Origin: Chitinophaga sp. YR573
GTDB lineage: Bacteria > Bacteroidota > Bacteroidia > Chitinophagales > Chitinophagaceae
Assembly: GCF_900110995.1 (NCBI RefSeq)
Contig: NZ_FOJF01000003.1
Location: 248,001-312,000 of the forward strand
DNA length: 64,000 nucleotides
Direction of reading: 5' to 3'
Position 1 is the first letter of the stretch; the number at the start of each line of letters is the position of its first letter. Positions 6,937 through 14,805 of the stretch are shown here, piece after piece. The notes beneath the pieces were generated by a model. It had not been told where the DNA came from and ran no database searches. It saw only the letters and a list, made by a program, of their open reading frames with translations. Made by a program: the position numbers and the translations under genes.

Positions 6937-8850
6937 ATGACAAAAATTACATCTTTCGTTTATCTGTTATTTTTTAGCTGTATGTCGTTTGCACAGACGA
7001 TTACTGTGCAGGTTTTGTCCCCTAAAGCCGTTGTTCAGCCAACGATGTGGGGGATCTTTTTTGAGGATATCAATTTCTCGGCAGATGGGGGATTATATGC
7101 TGAGCTGGTAAAGAACCGGTCTTTTGAGTTTACGCAGCCGCTGATGGGGTGGAAGCAGGTAGACAAAAAAGGGAAAATACTGATCGTGAACCGTGCCGAT
7201 AATAAGGCGAATCCCCGTTATGCGCATGTTACCGGAGATCTGGCCCTGGTGAATGAGGGGTTCAGAGGGATGGGGCTTACGCAGCAGGAGCAGTATAATT
7301 TTTCTGTGTGGGCACGTGGGAATGCCGGGGTAAACGTGGTATTGGTAAATGAGAAAGGGGAAGATATAGGGCATGGCAGTGTGGCTGTTGCCGGTACTGA
7401 GTGGCAGAAATACACGGTATCCCTTACGGCTGCGCAAACAGTGGCAAAGGGTGCTTTACGCATATCGTTTTCAGGGGAAGCGGATGTGGATATGATTTCC
7501 CTGTTCCCTGCTAATACCTGGAAGCAGCGTCCCGGCGGTTTAAGAGCAGATCTGGTGCAGCTGCTGGCAGATCTGCATCCGGGGTTTGTACGTTTTCCGG
7601 GGGGATGTATCGTAGAAGGGCGTGACCTGGCGAATCGTTATCAATGGAAGAATACAGTAGGGAAGGTGGAAGACCGTACCCTGATCGTGAACCGCTGGAA
7701 TACGGAGTTTAGTCACAGGGCACCGGGGGATTATTTCCAGAGTTACGGGCTGGGGTTCTTTGAGTACTTCCAGCTGGCTGAGGATATAGGCGCTTCTCCA
7801 TTGCCTATTTTGAATTGTGGGATGGCCTGCCAGTTTAATACGGGAGAAGTGGCAGAGGATGTGGACAGTTACATCCAGGATGCGCTGGATTTGATAGAAT
7901 TTGCCAATGGGACTATAGATACACGCTGGGGAAAATTAAGGGCAGATATGGGGCATCCTGCACCATTTAACCTGAAGATGATGGGAGTGGGGAATGAGCA
8001 GTGGGATAGTCAGTATGTATCCCGGTATAAACTCTTTGAAAAGGTGTTGAAGGGGAAACATCCGGAGATTAAGCTGGTGTCCAGTGTGGGACCTTCTCCT
8101 GATGGTGACAGGTTTGATTACTTATGGTCGGAGATGAAAGCAGCACATGCGGACCTGGTGGATGAGCATTATTATATGTCGCCCGACTGGTTCCTGCAAA
8201 ATGCCCGCAGATACGATAATTATGACCGGAATGCGCCTAAGATCTTTGCAGGGGAGTATGCTGCTCATGTGAAGGATAAGGAGAAGGATGGGGCGGAAAC
8301 GCGTAATACCTGGGGCAGTGCCCTGGCAGAAGCAGCGTTTATGACCGGATTGGAAAGGAATGCGGATGTGGTGCAGATGGCTTCTTATGCGCCTTTACTG
8401 GCCCATGTGGATGCCTGGCAGTGGCGCCCGGACCTTATATGGTTTGATAACCTGCGCTCTGTGGGTACGCCTAATTACTATGTACAGAAGCTGTTTGCGA
8501 ATAACAGGGGCGTACAAACTGTTCCCGTATTGAGTAACGGACATACCCTGGCAGGGGAAGATAGCCTGTATGCCAGTGCTACAATTGATTCTGCTAAACA
8601 TAAGGTATTCCTGAAGGTGGTGAATGCATCCGGTAAAGCCCAGACTTATACTATAAAACCACAAGGACCAAGGGGGTATCATATAGAGGTGATGCAGGTA
8701 TTAACAGCCACGGATAAAGGAGATTTTAATACACTGGATAATCCCGGGGTAGTAAAACCTGTGGAAATCAATAAAGTAGGAGATAAGATGGGTAAGGTGG
8801 TGCTGGCGCCAAATTCCCTGAATCTGATTGTGATGAGTTATTCCCTATAA
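6937..8850 (+). CDS. Alpha-L-arabinofuranosidase, GH51-type, secreted
   Basis: The enzyme should release terminal alpha-L-arabinofuranose from arabinans or arabinoxylans. The frame is open from 6883, but the ATG at 6937 gives a proper signal peptide (MTKITSFVYLLFFSCMSFAQ), so it is preferred. Counting from 6883, the likely acid/base is Glu372 in GVGNEQW and the nucleophile Glu458 in FAGEYAA, both in GH51 contexts. VRFPGGCIVEG is also typical of the barrel. A carbohydrate-binding-like segment (NFSVWARG to ISFSGEADVD) lies before the barrel, and a beta domain closes the protein. It stands alone, between terminators at 6802-6836 and 9036-9067. Confidence 0.9.
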   Translation: MTKITSFVYLLFFSCMSFAQTITVQVLSPKAVVQPTMWGIFFEDINFSADGGLYAELVKNRSFEFTQPLMGWKQVDKKGKILIVNRADNKANPRYAHVTGDLALVNEGFRGMGLTQQEQYNFSVWARGNAGVNVVLVNEKGEDIGHGSVAVAGTEWQKYTVSLTAAQTVAKGALRISFSGEADVDMISLFPANTWKQRPGGLRADLVQLLADLHPGFVRFPGGCIVEGRDLANRYQWKNTVGKVEDRTLIVNRWNTEFSHRAPGDYFQSYGLGFFEYFQLAEDIGASPLPILNCGMACQFNTGEVAEDVDSYIQDALDLIEFANGTIDTRWGKLRADMGHPAPFNLKMMGVGNEQWDSQYVSRYKLFEKVLKGKHPEIKLVSSVGPSPDGDRFDYLWSEMKAAHADLVDEHYYMSPDWFLQNARRYDNYDRNAPKIFAGEYAAHVKDKEKDGAETRNTWGSALAEAAFMTGLERNADVVQMASYAPLLAHVDAWQWRPDLIWFDNLRSVGTPNYYVQKLFANNRGVQTVPVLSNGHTLAGEDSLYASATIDSAKHKVFLKVVNASGKAQTYTIKPQGPRGYHIEVMQVLTATDKGDFNTLDNPGVVKPVEINKVGDKMGKVVLAPNSLNLIVMSYSL

Positions 8851-9219
8851 GGAAAGTGCGCGGTTAATACGGCTTAGACAGGAAGGAGATAGGAAGGAGA
8901 CAGGAAGGAGGGTAGGCTGAGTAGATTGAAACAGGATGAATAGGTTGAGGGGTTAGATTGGTAAGTAGGTTTGAGAGATTGAGTTGAATCCGGCCTACTG
9001 TTAAGTACTGTTAACTAACATTAATTATTGTTAAACACAAAGCCCGCCACTGGCGGGCTTTGTGTTTGTAAGAACCCCTGCCACAAACATTCTGGCCATC
9101 TCTGTGTTATAATCAGAGCCATCCTCCTCCAATGAAAGCCCTTTCCTGTGGCACGCTTTTTATGACTTTATCTGTGTAGAATGACGAGTATGACAGAGGG
9201 GTTTGGGAAAAGTATTAAT
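8851..9219. other. Non-coding region with purine-rich repeats
   Basis: No gene is seen. Bases 8880-8914 hold three near-copies of aggaagga in a purine-rich tract. The terminator at 9036-9067 follows, then about 110 bases that should contain the promoter of the exporter operon, although I see no clean -33/-7 pair. An in-frame ATG at 9181 precedes the chosen start of the TolC gene. Confidence 0.5.
9036..9067 (+). terminator. Terminator hairpin, possibly bidirectional
   Basis: A perfect 14-bp stem (cacaaagcccgcca / tggcgggctttgtg, loop of one C) at 9036-9064 is followed by TTTG, with AAA on the other side. It probably ends the arabinofuranosidase transcript about 190 bases downstream of the stop. 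Confidence 0.8.
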
Positions 9220-10533
9220 ATGGTCAATAAACACATGCGCAGGCTTATCCTTTATCTTATCCTTTTCAAGGCATTTCCTTTATACGCACAGGATAGTACC
9301 ACCGTTACAAGATGGGACCTGCAGCAATGCCTGGATTATGCAAAGCAGAATAACATCACTTTAAACAGTCTTCGTTTAAATGCACGAAGCGCGGAACAGG
9401 ACCAGTTATTATCCAGATCAGCCGTATTGCCTAATCTGTCCGCTTCATTATCACCTACTTTAACTCACGTTAAATCTACCGGTAACGGAGATTTTGTTCC
9501 TTCATTCAATACTTCCGCCAGTTCTTCTGTTACCTTATATAATGGAGGATATCTGAAAAATGATATCAAACAAAAGGACCTGCTGGCAAAAGTAGCAGGA
9601 CTGGACTTACTGGCTTCAGAAAATGATATCACCTTACAGATTACCCAGGCTTATCTCAATATTCTCTTAGCTAAAGAGAATATCGTGTATGTACGGGATG
9701 TAGTGGCTACCTCTGAAGCACAGCTGAAACAGGAACAGTATTTCTATGATGCAGGTTCTGTGGCAAGGAAAGACCTGGTACAGATACAGGCCCAACTGGC
9801 CAATGACAAGTATACACTGGTGACTGCACAAAACACCCACCGTCAGAATATACTTACATTAAAACAGTTATTACAACTGCCTACGGATACTGTTTTTGAA
9901 GTAGTAGAGCCGGATACGCTAATGGCTACTTCTCTTTCTCCGTTAAGGGAAGTACAGCAGTATGCACTGGCCAACAGACCGGAAGTAAAAAGCAGTGAGC
10001 TGAGTGTTCAATCCGCACAACTGGAATTGCAGAAAGTGAGGGCAGGGTATTTACCTACACTGACCGCCGGTGCTGGTATAGGATCAAGCTTCGGCGCCAA
10101 TACTTATTACTCGTATCTGAAACAGCTGGATAATAATTTCTATCAGCAGATAGGGGTTACTTTATCTGTTCCTATTTTCAGCAGAAGAGCAAACAAAGTA
10201 AATGAGGAGAAATCAAAACTGGAAGTAGGACAGGCACAACTCACCTTGCAGAATACACGTACTGTTTTATCTCAGGAGATTGAACAGGCTTATATCAATG
10301 TAGAAAATGCGCAATCGCAGTATGATGCGGCAGTGGAACAACTGCGTTATACGCAGGAAAGTTACAGGATCGCGAATGAGCAGCTGAAGATCGGGGCCGC
10401 GAATACTGTGGAAGTGCTGCAACAGAAAAACCTGTACGTGCAGGCATTACAATCTTATATCCAGGCTAAATACAGCTCGGCGCTTTATATCAGGATCTAC
10501 GATTTTTACAGGGGTATTCCCGTTAAGTTATAA
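9220..10533 (+). CDS. TolC-family outer membrane efflux protein
   Basis: This is the outer membrane channel of the tripartite exporter encoded by this operon. The start is ambiguous (ATG at 9181, 9220 or 9235); the last two give a signal peptide MRRLILYLILFKAFPLYAQ. The two halves each carry the TolC helical pattern (WDLQQCLDYAKQNNITLNSL near the start; ITQAYLNILLAKENIVYVRD; EIEQAYINVENAQSQYDAAVEQL; KIGAANTVEVLQQKNLYVQA). The length of about 437 residues is normal. The adaptor gene starts 12 bases downstream, so they are co-transcribed. Confidence 0.92.
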   Translation: MVNKHMRRLILYLILFKAFPLYAQDSTTVTRWDLQQCLDYAKQNNITLNSLRLNARSAEQDQLLSRSAVLPNLSASLSPTLTHVKSTGNGDFVPSFNTSASSSVTLYNGGYLKNDIKQKDLLAKVAGLDLLASENDITLQITQAYLNILLAKENIVYVRDVVATSEAQLKQEQYFYDAGSVARKDLVQIQAQLANDKYTLVTAQNTHRQNILTLKQLLQLPTDTVFEVVEPDTLMATSLSPLREVQQYALANRPEVKSSELSVQSAQLELQKVRAGYLPTLTAGAGIGSSFGANTYYSYLKQLDNNFYQQIGVTLSVPIFSRRANKVNEEKSKLEVGQAQLTLQNTRTVLSQEIEQAYINVENAQSQYDAAVEQLRYTQESYRIANEQLKIGAANTVEVLQQKNLYVQALQSYIQAKYSSALYIRIYDFYRGIPVKL

Positions 10534-10545
10534 AATTATCTACGG

Positions 10546-11796
10546 ATGAAGAATAAGAAGGTGATTATAGCAATATTGATACTACTGGCGGGAGTAGCCG
10601 TGTGGTATTTCTATTTCCGGAAAAAAGAACAACTAGTTGTGATTGACACACAGAAGCCTACCTATGGGCATATCTTCACCAGTGTTACTGCTACCGGTGC
10701 AGTACAACCGGTAGATACCGTGGCGGTGGGTACGCAGGTGTCCGGCACACTGAAATATATCTATGCTGATTTTAACTCCACAGTAAAAAAAGGACAATTA
10801 CTGGGAGAGCTGGACAAGATCCTTTTACAGGCGGAAGTAGACCGTAATAAAGGATTGTTAGCCAGTGCACAGAGTCAGTTGATTTACCAGGATGCACAGT
10901 TTAAAAGAGAGGACCAGTTATATAAAGTGGGGGCGGTAAGCAAAGCAGATTATGATAACCAGTATTATCTGTATACTGCGGCTAAAGCCAGTGTGGAAAG
11001 TGCAAGGGCTTCTTTACAATCTGCACAAAGGAATTTGTCTTTTGCAGATATTTATTCTCCTATAGATGGTGTTGTATTAAGCAGGAGTGTGAGCGTGGGA
11101 CAAACAGTAGCAGCTAGTTTCAGTACACCTACTTTGTTTGTTATTGCAAAAGATATTACTAAAATGCAGGTACAGGCAAACGTGGATGAAGCGGATATTG
11201 GTAACGTGGCAGATAGTCAGCGGGTATCTTTTACCGTAGATGCTTATTTAGATGATGTATTTGCGGGGAAGGTACAGGAAGTAAGATTACGTCCTGCTGT
11301 ATCTTCTAACGTGGTAACGTATACGACTATGATCAGCGCTCCTAATGATGATATGAAACTGAAGCCGGGTATGACGGCTACTGTTACTATTTATACGAAA
11401 GAAAAAGAAAATGTGATGCTGATACCTGCGAAGGCGCTGATGTTTAAACCGGATTCTTCTATGTCTAAGCAATTTGTGGTGATAGCTACGGCGCCGGCGG
11501 CAGCAGAAAAACATAAGAGTTCCAAACCGGTAACAGGTGGCAGCAGGGATACGGTACGGACTAAAACAACGGATCATGTAAAGTCTGTTGCTAATTATGT
11601 GTGGGTGCAGCAGGGGGATACTTTATTGCAGAAGAAAGTGGTGATCGGGTTGAATGATAATACACATGCAGAGGTTATATCCGGCTTATCGGATGATGAA
11701 TTAGTGATCACAGGTATGCAACGGCAAACGAAAGCGGCTGCTGCGGCAGCGGCGAGTGGTGCCAGTCCGTTTATGCCACAACGCAGAAGACGATGA
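10546..11796 (+). CDS. MacA/HlyD-type periplasmic adaptor protein
   Basis: The protein links the inner membrane ABC permease to the TolC channel. One N-terminal membrane segment (VIIAILILLAGVAVWYFYF) anchors it. The lipoyl/barrel-sandwich hybrid halves are visible (TGAVQPVDTVAVGTQVSGTL, then IYSPIDGVVLSRSVSVGQTV) around a coiled-coil hairpin, followed by the beta-barrel segment with LKPGMTATVTIYT. The C-terminus is unusual, with an Ala-rich run and a tail of four Arg (PQRRRR). Its stop overlaps the start of the ATPase gene by 4 bases, indicating translational coupling. Confidence 0.92.
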   Translation: MKNKKVIIAILILLAGVAVWYFYFRKKEQLVVIDTQKPTYGHIFTSVTATGAVQPVDTVAVGTQVSGTLKYIYADFNSTVKKGQLLGELDKILLQAEVDRNKGLLASAQSQLIYQDAQFKREDQLYKVGAVSKADYDNQYYLYTAAKASVESARASLQSAQRNLSFADIYSPIDGVVLSRSVSVGQTVAASFSTPTLFVIAKDITKMQVQANVDEADIGNVADSQRVSFTVDAYLDDVFAGKVQEVRLRPAVSSNVVTYTTMISAPNDDMKLKPGMTATVTIYTKEKENVMLIPAKALMFKPDSSMSKQFVVIATAPAAAEKHKSSKPVTGGSRDTVRTKTTDHVKSVANYVWVQQGDTLLQKKVVIGLNDNTHAEVISGLSDDELVITGMQRQTKAAAAAAASGASPFMPQRRRR

Positions 11797-12542
11797 GCAA
11801 GAAGATACTTGAATTACAGAATATCAAGCGTTCATTTACTATGGGAACGGAGACTGTGCATGCTTTAAGAGGGGTGTCTTTTGATGTGATGGCGGGTGAG
11901 TTTGTGACTATTATGGGGAGTAGTGGTTCGGGTAAGACTACTTTACTGAATACACTGGGATGCCTGGATAAACCCAGTGATGGGGTGTATATGCTGGATG
12001 GAGTGAACATAGGTGGATTATCCCGGGATGAGTTGGCGAGGTTGCGTAATCGTAAAATCGGATTTGTGTTTCAGTCGTATAATTTATTGCCACGTACGTC
12101 GGCGCTGGAGAATGTGGAGTTACCGCTTTTTTATAATTCCTCTGTCAGTTATGAGGAGCGTAAGCAGAAGGCGATAAATGCGCTGGAAGCGGTGAAACTG
12201 GCGGACCGGCTGGACCATACACCTAACCAGCTTTCCGGTGGGCAGCAGCAACGTGTGGCAATTGCGCGGGCGTTGGTGAATGAGCCTGTGATGATACTGG
12301 CGGATGAAGCCACCGGTAACCTGGATACACGTACCTCTTACGAGATTATAGCACTGATGCAGGAGTTGAACCAGGTGCAGGGGAAGACGATCGTGTTTGT
12401 GACACATGAACCGGATATAGCGGCTTTCAGTACACGGACCGTGATGTTACGGGATGGGAAGGTGGTAAAGGATACTGCAAATACAAATATACGTTCAGCA
12501 AAAGAAGCGTTGGCAGCATTGCCACCGGCAGATGATTATTGA
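11793..12542 (+). CDS. MacB-type ABC transporter ATPase
   Basis: This ATP-binding subunit drives the exporter. Walker A is GSSGSGKTT (about residues 42-50), the signature is LSGGQQQR and Walker B is VMILADEATGNLD, followed by the H-loop in VFVTHEPD. The 249-residue length matches the LolD/MacB-type ATPase group. It is encoded apart from its permease, which begins directly after the stop codon. Export of small peptides, antibiotics or lipoproteins are known roles of the family, and the substrate here is unknown. Confidence 0.94.
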   Translation: MSKKILELQNIKRSFTMGTETVHALRGVSFDVMAGEFVTIMGSSGSGKTTLLNTLGCLDKPSDGVYMLDGVNIGGLSRDELARLRNRKIGFVFQSYNLLPRTSALENVELPLFYNSSVSYEERKQKAINALEAVKLADRLDHTPNQLSGGQQQRVAIARALVNEPVMILADEATGNLDTRTSYEIIALMQELNQVQGKTIVFVTHEPDIAAFSTRTVMLRDGKVVKDTANTNIRSAKEALAALPPADDY

Positions 12543-12544
12543 TT

Positions 12545-13765
12545 ATGAATATCTTCAATCTCATAAGAATAGCTTTTAAGGCACTGCAACGTAATAAGTT
12601 GAGGGCTTTCCTGACCATGCTGGGTGTGATCATCGGGGTTGCTGCGGTAATCGCTATGGTGGCAATAGGGCAGGGTTCCAAGCAGAGTATTCAATCGCAG
12701 TTGTCCAGCATGGGATCTAATATGATTACGGTCCTGCCTGCCAGTAATGTGACTGGTGGGGCCAGGTTAGGCGGGTCCACTGTGAATACATTGACGCTCG
12801 ATGATGTAAAGGCATTACAAAAGCAGGCGGTTAACATCAGTTCTATCTCTCCTGCTGCTACTTCCAGTGGTCAATCTATTTTTGGTGCATTTAACTGGCC
12901 AACTACCATCTATGGGGTAAGTCCTTCTTACCTGGATATACGCCAATGGGAGTTAACAGATGGTATTCCTTTTTCTGAAGATGATGTAAGGGCTTCTGCA
13001 AAAGTGTGTTTAATAGGGCAGACAGTAGTTGCTAACCTGTTTCCGAATGGGGAAAACCCTATAGGCAAGATCATCCGTTTTAATAATCTTCCTTTCCAGG
13101 TGATAGGTGTACTGGTAGCAAAGGGACAAAGCTCTTTCGGGCAGGACCAGGACGATGTGATCCTGGCACCTTATACTACAGTGCAGAAAAGAATACTGGC
13201 CACTATCTATTTCCGCACTATTTATGCGTCTGCTATTAATGAAAGCGCATCAGATGCGGCTACAGATGAAATCACTACCATCCTGCGTAAAACGCACCGG
13301 TTACGTACCAGTGATGAGAATGATTTCCAGGTGAGGACGATGGCCGAACTGATTACCGCATTAAGCTCTACCAGTAATCTGCTCACGATACTTTTAACTG
13401 CTATTGCGGGTATTTCCTTAGTGATTGGTGGTATTGGGATCATGAACATCATGTATGTATCCGTAACGGAACGTACCCGTGAAATAGGGCTGCGTATGTC
13501 TATTGGTGCAAGAGGAATTGATATCCTGATGCAGTTCCTGATAGAGGCTATTATGATCAGTATTACAGGTGGGTTGATAGGTGTAGCATTAGGTATTACC
13601 GCAGCTAAACTCATTACTATATTTTTATCCTGGCCTACACTGGTGTCAGAATCTTCTATTATTCTTTCCTTTGCCGTATGTGCTTTTACAGGTGTATTCT
13701 TTGGATATTATCCTGCACAAAAGGCATCCAGGTTAGATCCTATTGAAGCGTTGAGGTATGAGTAA
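12545..13765 (+). CDS. MacB-type ABC transporter permease (FtsX superfamily)
   Basis: This is the membrane subunit of the exporter. An N-terminal membrane helix (AFLTMLGVIIGVAAVIAMVAIG) is followed by a periplasmic domain (MacB_PCD type, about 45-270). Three C-terminal helices include the FtsX signature GGIGIMNIMYVSVTERTREIGLRMSIGA, and the protein ends in DPIEALRYE, as MacB proteins usually do. A TTG two codons upstream at 12539 overlaps the ATPase stop, but the ATG at 12545 is the more likely start. It is the last gene of the operon. Confidence 0.93.
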   Translation: MNIFNLIRIAFKALQRNKLRAFLTMLGVIIGVAAVIAMVAIGQGSKQSIQSQLSSMGSNMITVLPASNVTGGARLGGSTVNTLTLDDVKALQKQAVNISSISPAATSSGQSIFGAFNWPTTIYGVSPSYLDIRQWELTDGIPFSEDDVRASAKVCLIGQTVVANLFPNGENPIGKIIRFNNLPFQVIGVLVAKGQSSFGQDQDDVILAPYTTVQKRILATIYFRTIYASAINESASDAATDEITTILRKTHRLRTSDENDFQVRTMAELITALSSTSNLLTILLTAIAGISLVIGGIGIMNIMYVSVTERTREIGLRMSIGARGIDILMQFLIEAIMISITGGLIGVALGITAAKLITIFLSWPTLVSESSIILSFAVCAFTGVFFGYYPAQKASRLDPIEALRYE

Positions 13766-13798
13766 TTATAAATTAATAATCATTGCAAGTTATGATTC

Positions 13799-14464
13799 TC
13801 AAATTGCCTGCTGATAATTATCACGATGCCATTCCATATAGTCTTTTTCCTGTCGTGGAATGAAAAAACCCTTAATACAATTAAGATTACGGATGCAAAT
13901 CTGGATATGAGTCTTTTCCAATATGCCGGCACCTTCAAAAGCTGGTCCGCCTTCAGTGAACACTCCCCTTACAGAATCAAAGAGCTTTATATCAGTAAAT
14001 CCTCTTTTTTGTGTATCAATCTGGATATCGGAATATATTTCAGAATGCATATATTCAATAACTGAGCAGTCTAATTCTCTCAATACTTTATCTTTATATG
14101 CATCCTTGGGAGCGTCTACATTTTTAGGGAGGGTTTTGTTGGATTTACTGTAATCGGCCTCCATCAAATTATAGTATGGTGGGAGCATTTTGATATACTT
14201 GGAATCAAGCATGTCAAAACATAACCCCAAATTAATTGTAGCACCAACAACAGCAGGATCTTTAATTTTACCTCGTTGTCTTTTGGCTTCTGCCCAATCT
14301 AACGCTCTTTCATAATTATTTTCCCAGAAGTACATACCATGTCCTAACCAATCAAAAGGTTCCTGGCTAATTTTGACTGTATCTGGATTTGTAACTAATG
14401 CATCTCTTGTGGCTTTATCACAGCCGTGGAAACCTATAATAAGGTTAGGTCTAACATCATACAT
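13799..14464 (-). CDS. Putative ADP-ribosyltransferase-fold protein, candidate toxin
   Basis: The 221-residue protein has no signal peptide or membrane segment. The N-terminal GFHG (His13) and GHGMYFWENN (Tyr45), followed by ERALDWA, have the spacing of the His and Tyr motifs of PARP-like ART folds and DUF3990-type proteins. A C-terminal block with RGVFTEGGPAFEGAGILEKT and HIQICIRN looks like the remaining conserved core. The gene begins 12 bases after a 58-residue ORF, an arrangement typical of toxin-antitoxin pairs. The ART assignment rests on motif reading alone, and the toxin role is an inference from size and context. It is convergent with the exporter operon and unrelated to it. Confidence 0.6.
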   Translation of the reverse strand: MYDVRPNLIIGFHGCDKATRDALVTNPDTVKISQEPFDWLGHGMYFWENNYERALDWAEAKRQRGKIKDPAVVGATINLGLCFDMLDSKYIKMLPPYYNLMEADYSKSNKTLPKNVDAPKDAYKDKVLRELDCSVIEYMHSEIYSDIQIDTQKRGFTDIKLFDSVRGVFTEGGPAFEGAGILEKTHIQICIRNLNCIKGFFIPRQEKDYMEWHRDNYQQAI

Positions 14465-14476
14465 GAAAAAAGGTAA

Positions 14477-14653
14477 TTACTTCTTCGCTGATTCAACAGC
14501 TTTAGCAAGATTCTGGTAAGGTGCAGTAAATTCACCATGCTTGTCAAGAAGACCAGCTCTTTGCAAAGACTGCAAGGCCTGCTCCTTAGTCCTATCCTGC
14601 TTTAGCTTGGATTGGGCTAATTCTATAAGGCGCTGTATCTCTTTATCGCTCAT
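14477..14653 (-). CDS. Small helical protein, candidate antitoxin (58 aa)
   Basis: The frame runs from the ATG at 14653 to the TAA at 14477 and encodes a charged, Lys/Gln-rich peptide (MSDKEIQRLIELAQSKLKQD, later QRAGLLDKHGEFTAPYQNLA). The first half is predicted to be an amphipathic helix, and the AGLLDKHGEFTAPYQNL part resembles short proteins I associate with toxin-like neighbours, though I cannot name a family. It directly precedes the putative ART protein. A TATTTTTG -7 element lies just upstream (14681-14674). Confidence 0.6.
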   Translation of the reverse strand: MSDKEIQRLIELAQSKLKQDRTKEQALQSLQRAGLLDKHGEFTAPYQNLAKAVESAKK

Positions 14654-14673
14654 GGTGACTCATTGTTGTTTTA

Positions 14674-14681
14674 CAAAAATA
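14674..14681 (-). promoter_or_regulatory. Possible -7 promoter element
   Basis: On the minus strand TATTTTTG fits TANNTTTG and lies about 20 bases before the ATG of the 58-residue gene. No good -33 TTTG is seen at the expected distance, so the call is weak. Confidence 0.3.
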
Positions 14682-14805
14682 AACATTTTTCGCATTAATA
14701 GGTATTAGAAAATGGATAAATTATTAAATTATCATATTGATAATCAATTTATTATGATTTTCATATTTCTGTTCCAACATGAAATTGATACCAGAGAGCA
14801 TTGAA

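Noticed and set aside
8880..8914. Purine-rich aggaagga repeats as a functional element
   Set aside because: Only three imperfect copies in a low-complexity stretch; no partner sequence or known role.
12120..12407. Antisense frame in the MacB ATPase gene
   Set aside because: Shadow frame with no recognisable features opposite a well-supported gene.
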